Part shown: in pieces, positions 11,261 to 24,154 of the stretch
How positions within the stretch are numbered: position 1 is the first letter of the stretch
Layout: every line of letters starts with the position of its first letter
Assembly (NCBI RefSeq): GCF_964019385.1
Contig: NC_088644.1
Span: 39,277,149 to 39,341,148 of the forward strand
DNA: 64,000 nucleotides
Direction of reading: 5' to 3'
Origin: Sycon ciliatum
Lineage: Eukaryota > Porifera > Calcarea > Leucosolenida > Sycettidae
Position numbers and translations under genes: made by a program
Notes under the pieces: generated by a model
What the model was told of the DNA's origin: nothing
Databases searched by the model: none
The model's input: only the letters and a program-made list of their open reading frames with translations

Positions 11261-11655
11261 AGGGTGCGTTTGGTTGGTACGATCTAGAACAGGATCGAAC
11301 AGCTGGTGCACATGGAGCAGCCTCATGCCAACCAAACGGTACTCCAGAAACCGAGCAAATTTTTGTGGAAAAATGTGCCAAACTTGGTGCATTCTTCAAA
11401 ATGTGTATGGGTCACCATGGTCACTTTGTACGGTACGACGAATCCAACCCAAAAGCGTATGCACGTGATCATCTGGGACCAAAATCGATGTTCCCGCCAG
11501 GTTTCACTGTGAAAAAGTGAAACTGCTCGGTCTGCTCCGGCCTCGAGGCCGGAGCAAGCAGAACATGTTCTGGCCGACCCAGAACAGGTGCAGTCCCAAC
11601 CAAACGCGCTGTTCTGGTGAATCCTATTCTAGTTCGTACCAACCAAACGCGCCCT
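11261..11655. mobile_element. TIR element with GTTTGGTTGGTACGA ends
   Basis: The outer 22 bp of each end are near-perfect inverted copies (AGGGTGCGTTTGGTTGG at the left, its complement at the right). It is 395 bp with no coding capacity, so it is a MITE. GGG...GTTTGGTT ends resemble PIF/Harbinger-type MITEs, but I cannot define a target-site duplication. Confidence 0.65.
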
Positions 11656-11718
11656 GAAGTGGTCTTCTAAAATAAAAATAAATAAAATAAAAAAACTAAG
11701 GCCGAGTAAAAAAAATTA

Positions 11719-12489
11719 CTAGGGGCATGTTCGTTTGGTAGGATCGGGATCCCGATCCACCAGATCCACTGGATTCGCACCCTTTCGATTGGTCGAATCC
11801 GGATCCGGATCCTTCGGATTTGGATCCGGTCAACCCACCTCGGGGAGCAGGGTTGACCGGATCCAACGGATCCAAATGTGACCTTTGTGCGTATATGGCG
11901 GGTAAAACTCGTTTTTGTACACATTGTGGTACGCACACGTGGATTTTTTTTTTTTTTTTTTGAGTCTCAGAAAAATAATAAGGCACCCATTTTGATAGTC
12001 CAGGGGATGGCCCACGCCTGGTAAAAAGAATAAACAGAAAAAAGAAAAAAAGAAAATAATAAGGCACCCATTTTGATAATCCAGGGGATGGCCCACGCCT
12101 GGTAAAAAGAATAAAAATAGAAAAGAATCATGACTTTAGTTCAACAGTCCTGCAAGGAAACACGTGCCTCGGCTACCACTACAGACGCGGGGTCCCTGGT
12201 GACACGGTGTGCGGATGATGATCTTGCCCCACGAAGGCACATCACGCTAGCTCGGACTAATGCAAAGCTTAGCTTGCAGCGAAGCCATGCCATCGTCACG
12301 GAGTCACACGTGGATCGAGATAGAGCTTGCTGACTTTTTGTACAACTGGCGCTGTGAGTACGATTTTTTATTACTTCGTCCACATGGCAACAGTCAAGGC
12401 TCAAAAAAGTGTCCAGTTGACTCTGAAGGATCCGACGGATCTGAGATCTGGATCCCGATCCCGATCCTAACCAATCGAACATGCCCTAG
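11719..12489. mobile_element. TIR element with GGGGCATGTTCGTTTGGT ends
   Basis: The ends are inverted copies of about 40 bp rich in GGATCC/GATCGGGATC. Inside, an 81-bp unit is tandemly duplicated (AGGCACCCAT at 11981 and 12062). No transposase frame is seen. The terminal sequence resembles the neighbour at 11261-11655, so the two may share a superfamily. Confidence 0.65.
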
Positions 12490-12693
12490 GATGATCGTCC
12501 TTTTTTTTGGAAAAATCGGGGAGGGCGGGAGGATTTTATTTTTATTTTTTTACTTTTTACCCTCTCATGCACACAGTGTACACAACAACATCAAGGTTTT
12601 TTTTCTCTTTTTTTCTTTTTTTTTCTTTTTTTCTTTTTCTTTCTTCAGCAGATCGATACTGACGTTGTGATATACATGTACTAGTAGTATGTG
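12490..12693. other. Spacer, no gene recognised
   Basis: T-rich low-complexity sequence (CTTTTTT runs at 12598-12645). No gene. Confidence 0.5.
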
Positions 12694-13280
12694 CATGTTT
12701 TTCGATTTTGACAGCATGTTACAAGGCGAGGACGCGTAGTGCTCCTGACTACAACCATAAACCGGTTGGCAGAGTCCCGGTCTTGCGACCATTTGAACCG
12801 TATTGGGAAAACCCAGGTTCGGACCCTCGTTACTCTACGGGTTGGTAGGATTTTTATAATTTTCGTTTTTTTGTGTTGTAGAAGTCGTCGTGTTGCCGCC
12901 GTAGTATTGTTCACGTTGCTGCCGCTGCAGGGATCACGTCTGGAAGGATTTGTGATGTTATTTTCTTGTCTTCCTCTGTAATTAAATTATTTGTGATTTA
13001 TTTCTTTTTTCTTTTGTTCTTTTGTTCTTTTTCTTTTTTCTTGTCTTTTTTCAACTTCTGCCCATGGCGTCCTTCTCTCAGCTCGTCAGCTGTAACAGTC
13101 ATAGTCATCACCATGACGACTGTTGTGAGAAGGTGCTCGCTGCCGACGAGGTTGGTGATGTCCCGACGAGGCCATGGGTAGGCCTTCACCACGTCGGAAC
13201 ACCCCGTCTGCACGTTGGTGTTGTGGTCTGGGTGTTGATGGTCCTCGCCTTGTAACATGCTGTCAAAATCGAAAAACATG
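12694..13280. mobile_element. TIR element containing a tRNA-like promoter
   Basis: The ends at 12694-12731 and 13241-13280 are inverted copies (about 38 bp). A possible internal polymerase III promoter is visible: an A-box-like TTGGCAGAGTCC near 12767 and a B-box-like GGTTCGGACCC near 12820. A SINE may therefore be embedded. A deleted relative lies at 7527-7616. Confidence 0.5.
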
Positions 13281-16200
13281 TTAACTACCAAGCAAGGCTT
13301 CTGTATATAGTATGTGCATGTGGTCCATATAGTAAAGAAAGTATTAAACAAAGCGTGCACATGTTTCCTGCATCCGCGATCGGTAAAAAACCAACGATTT
13401 CGGCAAAAACTCACGATTTAAAAAATAAAATATTTCTTGGGGCGCTGACAAAAACTGGGGCGGACGGGGACGATCATCTAGCTTTTTTTTTTACTTGGCC
13501 TAATAAATCCTTTTCTCTTTACATATTCACGGAGTTATGAAAGGTATTTTGAGTATGTCAATGAGGAAGGGGTGAAACTGAAAGTAATGCGAATTGCGAA
13601 CCAAATATGCATGGCGGCACATGTGTACAGAAAGAGCTGTGAACAGCTATGTCTGGCTTGTGCATAAAATGTTAGACTGAGCAGGCAAAATGCAAACGTA
13701 AAATAACTGAAGGACTAATAGAAAAGAAAGGTATAAAGTCGGGAGAATCAACAACCATGAGTCACACAATAATATTCAGTGCAATGTGCAGCACTTCGAT
13801 CCGTGTACAGTAGTAGCACTGCCACCTACAAAGATCATGCACAAACACCACCATGGCAGCTCATAAAAAGCAACTGATATGCGTTTGCTCCTTGTAGCAA
13901 AATAATATGCTAGATTTGGTGCCGTGAATATGCTAGATTTGGTACTTTATGCGACCTTGAGCTTGGATCAAAAGGACCAAAACATGCGAAAATATACGCA
14001 AGCATTTTCGGGCCCTCTCTATCGCGGAGCCTAGCCTACCACTAGCAGTCCGTGCGCCAGACCCTGTTTTGGCCCGATTTTTATTTTCTGCGCGGGAACC
14101 ATACATGCAGACGTTATGCAGGGAAAGATGACGACGCCGGTCAGTAAATTGTCGGTCGATTTGTTGCCTACCTCGAGGCCAGTCGGTGAAATGAGGGCTT
14201 CCTTCTTCAAGAAATATGTTGCCAGTCGTTAGTCGGATGCCACTCGTCTTCTAAACATCGTACTTGATGCAACCAGCGCAGTTGGATGGACGGGAGGCGA
14301 GGAATTTATCGTTTTCGATTTTCACCCTATTCTGGGTTGCCATTACATTGCAGCTGGCAGCACCACGAGGGAATTTTTTGCACAAGGGAGACTAGGTGAA
14401 TTCAACTCCTCAGAGATATCGCCATGACAGGGTAAGGTTATTTTAGCCCTGAAATTGTGTACAAACCAACGGCACGAAATTATGGAAATATTTATTTTTT
14501 CGCAATAATTGCATGTTGGTTGAAAAAATGTAGCCGTCTTTGTGTTGTGGCATCCTGGCGGTGTATTTCGTAACTATACTGCATGACAATATTATTTATG
14601 AGAAATGGCAGCGATTGCAGCGATTGTGAACAATGTACAATAAACAGCATTGGCAAAATTGATGCAGAGCTGTATGGTACTTTAGTACAATTTGCCTGTA
14701 TATTGGTATTTTACACACAATGCATGAAACAGAAGAGCAAAATTATTATTGACTTATCAATTTATAGTTAGGACATGAATATGAAACCCATGACCAATGC
14801 CAATGACCCAGGGTCTGTGCACCTGCATTCAAATATATAAAAAATCCCTTGTGGCATAATCATGTACGCTGTGCATACACATGCTTGGGGGGCGATACTT
14901 GCTGCTTTACATCGTGGAAATTGTGGTGCTATGCTGCTTGGTATGTGTGTGCGTGCGTGTGTCTGTGTGCGTGTGTGTGTGTGTGTGCATCTGTGTGTGC
15001 ACACTTCACTTTCCGGCTGTGTATTGATGCCTATGTAGATATCACCATGATCAACAGGGTCAAACGTTTCCAGCGGACAACAGTGGATCACCTCATTTCT
15101 CCCACTGGAGAGGTCCTAGCTTGAAGTGATGTATGACTATCAATTCTATTGACTAGCCTTGAGGCATGTACCAAACGTCAGCATGTCTGTGATATCAATA
15201 CATCACACTTACATTTGAAAGCTATATGCTGGAATGCAGTCAAGTAGGCTTTTCGTCAAACACAACCCTACCAATGAAATGAAGGCAACGGGCAGAGACT
15301 ACTGGTAGGGCCACACAAGGTGGCTGTGCCAGTGGGGAAGACCCAGCTCAACAAGGTGTTATTGCAAGTTTGATCGGAACAGCACCCTGGTCCAAATCCT
15401 CAATATCAGTGAATCTTACTGGTCCATGTGGCTGCTGCCTTGACTCGTGATGCCTACGATTGGATGCAAGCTGCACGAAGTATGTTGCAAAGAAGAGTAC
15501 AATGGATCTTGAACTTAGCACGAGAGGCGTGCACTTCGTTGATAACAGCAGAACCTTTGCATGACTATCATAACACTCTCCTTATTGCAATATTTAGCCA
15601 ATGCTCCATTTGTTGTAGCAGCTACCACACAACTACAAGTATGCATTCATTACCTGGCTGGCTTGTATAAACTTGTGAATGCAATCACGTGATGCTTTGT
15701 GCACATATGCTCCCATACTTTAGCGTGTGTGTGTGTGTGTGTGCATGTTTATGGGTGTGTATGTTCGTACACGTACGTACGTGTACATGTCTGTGCGTTT
15801 ACATGTACATGCAGACGTGTGTGGGTCTGTTGAAAAAAGCGCATGAACACGTGTCAATTCACGTGTGCATGTATGTACGGGTGTATGGTAAACGTATTCT
15901 TTGCTCCATGCGTCCGCCGTGAATGAAGGTAAGAGACGTTATGTGTCATAGCTTGTGGCGGTTGTTCTGTAAAATTTAATAGTAGCACCGTATCCTGGCC
16001 ATCCGCAGATGCCATTTTTTCACTTCAATTCTGCATTGGCTCAGGTGCTGTGTTTGTAGTGTCATCCTCTCTGCATGAATTATTTATATTTCTTTCCCAC
16101 CTCAGTACTGTATTTGGCTTGATAGTATTGTACATACAAGTATAGGCACATGCATTGATCTGCGAGGGTTTGTGTTTGGAGCTCCAGCAACCTGTGGGGG

Positions 16201-17365
16201 TTCGTGTTGTTCGTGGTCTACGGATACAATGGTCTGGCTGGAACATCGCAGAATACTAGGACCCCTTGAACGATTCTGTCGGTCGTTCATAAGTCCACCA
16301 ATTGAAGACATGTGTGTGTCAAAATGTGTCAAAAATACAGTGTTGACGAAACGGTTGGTATCACCGCTGTCGGATTTTTTGCACAAGCCAAAATTGGAGG
16401 ATACACTGTTGGCTAATACCTCTTTCTAATTAAATAAGCAGGAAATAGCGAAACCCTTGTACAAACCAACGGCACGAAATTATAGCATGTTCAACCAAAA
16501 TATCAGCGACATAACGAAAACGCAAGCGACGAGCGACAACTCAATTTCTCGTTATTTGTTTTCGTCACGGACAAAACTTAGGGCAGAGAACAACTATTAG
16601 GTTGGATTTCGACAACGATCTGAGACGAAGAACTCACGGGAGCCGTAAACCAAAGGACGACGAAGGTGACACCATTGAGTATTCGTCTCGCGATATCTTG
16701 AGAAAACTGCGAAATCTGGCAAATCTGGAAAATAAAAGTGCAACTTTTAGACGACTTTTTCTGAACTGGCGCACGGACTGCATGCTAGGGAGTCGTCAAA
16801 AAGTATTTGTAGCCCTGCCTACCACATACATGTGACATAGGCCATGTCGACTTCCAAATGTGGCTTCATCTCCGTACATGCGTGAGTCCAGATCTGTTCT
16901 GGAGATGAAAAATGTGTACCCATGTAGACTCTACCATGTGTACCGGCACGTTTTTTTGTGCCAGTAGATCGGCGTAGGGATTCGTAAAAATACTCCCCGC
17001 AACAAATATAGGCCCATACCGTCATGATGTACGTCATTATAAGGTCATGCTTGCATCATTGTTGATCTACAGTCCAGTTGAGATCGAGAATGAATGCAGT
17101 GTGGTTGGTTGCTCCCCTCGCCCCTTGGCTTGCATGTTGTCGACGACGGCTTTCTTCTCATGGGGAACCTGGCTGCGGCGAGTTTTGAGCTGTAGATATG
17201 CACCGAGTGCCAAGCTTCAGCAGTACCTAGCTTCTAAGTAATAGTGTCGCAGGGTAGATACTGTGAGTTACGCTGACTAGAGGAAAAGGAGACAATCACA
17301 TTGGACAAGTTTACCAGGACAGGTGACACAATGTCGTTTTCAACATTTCTCGTGGCATTCTGAGG
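13281..17365. other. Long non-genic stretch with TG microsatellites
   Basis: It contains (TG)n-like runs at about 14942-14998 and 15724-15745. A 25-bp direct repeat (GTACAAACCAACGGCACGAA core) occurs at about 14459 and 16459. An open frame at about 16602-16835 (DLRRRTHGSRKPKDDEGDTI region) has no ATG start and no recognised domain; it could be an unplaced exon. No confident gene. Confidence 0.4.
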
Positions 17366-20344
17366 ATGGGAAAGCGGCTTATGAAAAGCGAAAATCCGGC
17401 TACACCGGCGAATAGTCAACCTCGCTCGCCATCAATCAGGAGTATACAAGGCCGACCACGGAAATCACCGTCCGTGTCATCCGCGAAGAAGTTTGTCAGT
17501 CAAAGTGAGTTGGGATTTTTCATGACCTCTTCTCTCGTTGATAAAAGTCCTAATCATCGCGGCTCGTGACCTCGCGTATGAGCTCCGTGTGGTTATGGGT
17601 TTTCAGGGGCCAATCGCTGAATGTCCCAAGTAGGAAACGCATATAAATGTGCCATTTAGAATAGTACTGAAGTATCGTTCACTTCACTCTCAGCAGTTTG
17701 TCGTTTATACAGTTACAGAATGATACAGTCGAAATAATATTTTTATGACGTATACCATAATAAAATACAGTACTGTCGGGCGCCGAAGAACGGAACGCCG
17801 AAGAACGACCTAGCTAGAATTTCACCAAGCACAGCATACCAATGTATACACGGTGACTCAACTGCGCATAGACTGTAATACATGAAAATAGGAACGGTCT
17901 AGGCTAGGAGGCTGACCCCCCCCCCCCCCCCAGTTCTTCGGCGACCGACAGTACTGTACTGCATAGTATTATATCCCCCCACGGGGCCGTCACCACTAGG
18001 CGCTCTTAGCCGAACCAATGCACGAAGCATGCGCACACCAGCACAGCAAGGACGCTTCCGTTGACAGATAATTCGTTTACGCCTGTAGACAGCTGTTTCG
18101 CTCCTTTGAGCTCATCAGTAGAGGACTTCGAATGATAATGGAGTGTAAAGGAATGATCTTTTATACAGCAGAAACGGCACCATAATCCCCCATTTCCGCT
18201 GTGTTGTTTCGAAGTGAACAGAAAGAGAGGGCAGTGGCCAATGAAGCAGGGTGCTGTCGGCCAACACCGGGTGACCCATTCCCCTAAACCATACAGTCGA
18301 CTCCTGATAATTATAACGAACACCATTGTGCAGGAGAATTAGTTCTTTATAGCCGAAGTTTGTTATAACAGAAATGCACTTACACTATACAAGCAGCAAG
18401 TCATAACTGGCAAGTGGCCCATGACAGTATGAGTGCACTTGGTTTACATGCAGCCCTACAAGATTTGGTTCATTGTAAACGAAGCCTGTTCGCTATAAAG
18501 GGTCAATTTTGTATGGGTTCAAACAGGGACATGAACAATGGTTCACGAATCGCTATATTATCACGAACTTCGCTATATGCGAGTTCGTTATAAGTGGAGT
18601 CGACTGTAGTTGTGAAACTGTTCATGCAGTGATAGTGCTACACGTGCCAGCAAGAGTGGATAAACAAGAGTGTGCAACTCCCGGATCCGCGCGGATGGGT
18701 TGGCCCACGGCGGAATTTTTTGTTGACATAATCTTTTCGACCACCCACGCGCTGCTAGTCTTTTGGAAAGTTTTGCCTTGTGCACTTGGCCGGGCTTACA
18801 TTACAATGTCGGTGCCCAGCACGTGCTCTCACACTGCTCTGCGGCAAGAAGCGCATTTTTTTCTGAAAAAAGGTGACGTCAACAAAAAATTCCGCCGTGG
18901 GCGGGGTATCTGGAGATTGTGCAGGAGAGATCCGGAGTTGCACACTCTTTGTTTATCTACTCTTGATGCCAGTCTATAGATGCGTGCATTTGCATTGGTC
19001 TGTGCATGCTTGAAGCGGCCTGCACACGATAGAGTGATTAGTGGCTGGACTGGGCTCTAGGGGGACCAGACCGGTCCGAGGGACGGAGGGGGTGCACTGT
19101 GTTACTGGAAAGCAGGGAGTCATAGCCGCATGATCTAGGCAGACGACACGAGGCACTACTACCATAGTTCCCAGGGGCAAACTAGTCGATCCTGCAAGTC
19201 CTCCATACCCTGTCCAAGTGACTGGGCACATGCTGGTTGCCGGTTTGGTGATCTTCGCTCATGAATGGTGCTTGCACTGCTGTGGCCAGCCTGGAGTGTG
19301 TTCGTGCTATATGGCATTATGCCCTACTGTTTCAGTCTAATATGTGTCTGTGTGTGCATCTGTGTGTCTGTGCACGTCTGTGCGTGTGTTTTTGTGTGTG
19401 CGTGCATATGTGTGTGCACGTGTGTGTGCATGTGCGTGTTGTTCTCGCGTGCACTCTGGCGTATCTTCTCCCACATGTGGCAGGGCGATCATTTGCAGAC
19501 GCTCGCAAAGCACAGGCGGTGCGTAATTACCACAAGATGATGAGACAAAAAGAGAAGGCGGCTGGGGTGAAGGTTAGTCAATAGAGAGTTCAGTTGCATG
19601 TTATTTTTGACGTGACGCGCAATTTTACGTCAAATTTAGCGTAAAACTCCAAATTTCGACGTGAGCTGCAGGTCACTCGCGTTGTTTTCCAACGCGCGAG
19701 CCAAATAACGCGAGATGAGTTTTCACGTCGCGTCAAAAATGAGGTTCAGCTTAACCTCTCTACTGACTTGTGCATGCAAGTGAAGTCCACTGACAGCACA
19801 ATGCTGATCAACTGAAATTGAAGATGAGATCTTCAGCACAGCACATGGGCAACTATTCACTCTTTTTTTGCGAATGCTTCGCTGCCATAACATGGGTGGT
19901 TGGAGTCGGCCGAGCTGGCTTGGCTTGAGACGAACCAATATTCTGGGTAATATTTTTCCTGCTCGGTCGCGCACATAGTGAAATTTACTGGGGTTCTTTA
20001 AACATATCTTGTCATGCAAGGGTGGAAAAATGCCCTCGAATGGAAAGATTTGGCTTGATTTTTTTCAAATATTCAACGAGGTAGATCCCGGACTCCTCTA
20101 CTACACCCCTTGGGCAAAGCTGGACGAATCAAAAATGGCTTCCGACGCCCACGCATAACATGTTCAGTTGACCGAAAAGTGGCTGCGCACCTGCAACAGA
20201 GTGCAATATTTTCATTTGTGTACGTACGCATAACACATTGGCTGAAGTGATGGTGGGAAGGATCGGGTCTACTTTGCGCTACCTCAAGTTTCGTGCATGG
20301 TTATTGTCAAGATAATTACCCCGCAGCCAGTAATCAAGCCGGGG

Positions 20345-20416
<72 letters not shown>

Positions 20417-23400
20417 AGTAGGGAGGGAGGGAGGGAGGGAGAGAGAGAGAGAGAGCTAAAACTAACTAAAAACTGTAAACTACTTCAAAAGGCCACCAAC
20501 TTGTACTGCTTAGCTAGGCCAGCCTTGGCCTCCGTCGCATGTATTACCTTGACTGGCATGGGCGGCTGGTGTAAGCCTGCTACGTATCCCCAAAACGAAA
20601 GAACTTCTTCTGCGTCTTCTGATGATACGTCTATGATTCGTTCCCGCTTGCAGTGTATCCGATCTGATAGGTGGCCGTACAAATTTTGGGTGTCAATAAC
20701 TGGAAACTTCGGCTGGCAGCTGCAAGAAGGAAATAGACTGGCAGCCAGTCCCTGATTCCAGTACTTCGAGACGAATGTGTTCATTGTTGTCATTGTGATA
20801 CGTTGGGAGGCAAGTGTTTCTTTATCCTTAGTAGTAACATACTCTGCGTTGAGGAGGATATCTTTAGCTCTTTCGAAGACAAATTGGCACTTTCCTCTTT
20901 GCGTGTCGGCGCACGAATCATACCGCGCTGCTGCAAGGTCCGGATTGAGATTCACCTTCTCCACCTGGTGCTCCATCCTCAGCTCCACAATCCGCTGCTC
21001 CATCTTAGCCTTCTCCGTCTGCAGCTCCATCTTACTATGCACATCTGTACGCATGTACATCAAGTGCTTCTGTTACCCTGACCAGTACTTACAGCCCAGG
21101 CAAGTGCGCCTACTGCGGCCGCGGCCTAGCACCTCCGGATCTGAATCTTGTGAAAGTTCAGTGATTTTTGGTTGTTGTTAGAAGTGCTTCCACGAGTTAG
21201 TGTTGTCGTTGAAGAATGCGTTCTCTCCGGTAGCCTTCATACATTCCACCGGCAAAATTTGTCGTCGAACAGATGCAGACTGGCGATATAATTCACGTTA
21301 GTATCGTGGCTTGTCCCTACTTACCAGCAACAGATAATGTCGGACTATATCTTGCACTAGGCTGCAGACAAGATTTTATGTATCGGGTGTAGTACGTTCG
21401 GCGTTGCAAGAATGTGTGCAGAGCATTGTTTATATTGTCAGTAAAATACTCGTACTCGCTCGAATACTTGCTCGTTTTTTCAAAGGGTACTGGAGTCCTC
21501 GATTTTGAAACTCGTTTCACCCCTACTTTAGGGCTTAGCAGTACTGAAAACCCACATTATGCTGTGCGATATTCTCGCTGTACATACCTAGGATGCTTTC
21601 AACTCGCAGACATAATCTCTAGCAGATACAGATTGCCCTGTCTTCAAGACCCTAATGCAGGCCTGCAGACTCTTGTGCGGGGAGGGTTCTCTCTTCCCCC
21701 CCCCCCCCCCTCTCTCTCTCTAAATATAGATCCTCTAACCTATATCAGGTCACACAGTCATGTTGCAGATGCAATTCAGTGCCAAACATGGCAATGTGAT
21801 GAAGAATAGCATCATACCCTAAAGCAAGCTCCTTGGATAGTCATTTCTTACCAATTCCTTGGATAGTCATTTCTGACCAATGTTCCCGTATGGGAACATG
21901 AAGTCGAATAAGGCTGCAGTGACTCTATCATCAATATACAACTGAATATTTCTGTTCCAGGACCTCCATCCTTACATACTAGATACCGCACAGGCAGAAC
22001 TTTGTTTGCTCAACACGTCCACTGCCGGCCCTGTACATTGCAAGTGTCGCCAATATATTGTATAGAGGATATGCAATGCACGTCATGTAGTACATTTGCC
22101 ACCGTCAAAGTTCTTCTACCTGTGGGTTCTCTGTGCCCACTAACATCAAGAGTACATAACCCCCCAGAGTGTGCAACGCCTGATCCAGCTCTGCATAGGG
22201 TCTTGGTCGAGCGTAATCGGATCTTTGCGTCGTAATACCGTACGTATCTGAGGGGAGCCCGGGGAGTCGTGGGTACTCTCGGATCAAAAACAACGGTGCC
22301 CTGCCTCGAGACCGGCCTTGCGCTGGTGTGGAGTGTACGCATGACATCAGAAGATCCGATTACGCTCGACCAAGACCCTATGCAGAGATGGATCAGGCGT
22401 TGCACACTCTGGGGGGGGGGGGGGGGGGGGTTATGTACTCTTGCTAGTATCCTGTAAATGGGCATTTTGCCACTTAGCTAGTTCCCATGTAAGGCAGATT
22501 TGACATTGCATATCCTCTTAGGTTGAGTTGGGTAACTCCGCTCTTCTTCCTCGCTCACCGAAGGAATTTCTCTAGTCTCCTCGCGCAACTGGGGAGCACT
22601 CCAAAGGAGAGAGAAAGATTTTTATAGGGCGGCTTGGTGTGAGAGGTGGACTGAGACTTGACGGCGCTAACGGCGAATATCAAGACCTTACGGCCACGGA
22701 GCTGCGGGACTCTGCGCTGGTCGTCTATCCGTTTGGAGGCAAAGCAAACGCGGGCAACATTCTGCTGAAGCGAGCGTGGAGCTGAAGCTGGATTGGTGAC
22801 TGACGTACCTGCTTACTCCACAACACCGGCGCATAATGATGTGCATGTACAAGACTTCGTGAGTATTCAACTCAAATTCGTGTTCCGTCAGCGTCAGTAT
22901 CAGCAAGTACAGTCATGTAGTACAATTTGTTCCCTAAATAACTTCGGGACAGTCTGTTCATGGTTTTCATTCGTATTGGACTCGTTCTCTACACTTGCGA
23001 TAATTTAGCGGCAATTCTAACGTTGTAGCATTGTTCTCTCGTAATTTAGTGGAACCTGTATTGAGTAACTGAGTTTTATGTTTCGTTACATTGTCGTCAG
23101 ATCTCCTGTGTACCGGTTTTGTGGCACAATGATTATAGCCATTATATTTGGTCGTCTCCATTCTTGTGCAATCATGCATATGTAGGTTGGTTCTCTTCAT
23201 GTTATTGTGACCAATTTCATAGATGTTGGTTGCCTTGTTGCTTTCTCTCCCCTCTCCTCTCACCCAAGCCATTCTGCATAAGCGAAGCTGTGGACGCAGC
23301 ATACTGCTGCTACACTTCAACGCGGGAATGCGTATAATAATAATAATAATAATATCCTCTATAGCTGAAATACACGCATGCTGATGATGTCTGCATGACC

Positions 23401-24119
23401 TACGGCCACAGGTTCACACGTACGAGTAGTTTTGATGTGCTCCTTGTACCCCACTGCGTACTGTACTTGGCCTGCACAATCACTTGAAAACCGCGATGAT
23501 AGATAGTGAAATACTGCAAAGTGAGAAACTTTTGCTAGAGATTAAATTTCGCTATTTTCGCGACCATCACACATTTGCGAATATAAATCGCCGCCAACCT
23601 CTCCGTACATTGATTGTAGACAGTACAAGATCCGACTGAAGAGATAGAATCGCAAAAGTTTCTCCTCGTGAACCAGCCCAATTTATGAAAACGCTAAATT
23701 TGCGCGTTGCGAAAGTTTATCGCTTTACAGTAGAGGGTGTTGAATAGCATTTTCCCGCACGGGAATACTGGTGGGAGAAAGGTTAACATCGCAACCAAGA
23801 GGACAAACTGTACGGTAACCAATATTATGACTACTTGTACAACGACGAAAATGTGAGAGAGATAATGAAATGTACAAGTAAAAGGAAAAAAACGTTCAAA
23901 ACAGTTTTCTCGTCACGATCATCAGTGAACGTACATAGCAATGTAATGGTTACCGCATAATTTGTCCTCTTGGTTGCGATATTAAATTGTTTACTAAATT
24001 TCTTTTGAATCTCCCTGCCCTCTCTCGGGGAGACCCACATGATCAGCTTCTGGCAGTGCAAGTACAAGTACGACTGTGCTTGTGTGTGTGTGTGCGTGCG
24101 TGTGTGTGTGTGTGTGTGT

Positions 24120-24154
<35 letters not shown>

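Noticed and set aside
18509-18979. 156-aa + strand frame
   Set aside because: Runs across the ends of two separate MITEs, so it cannot be one gene.
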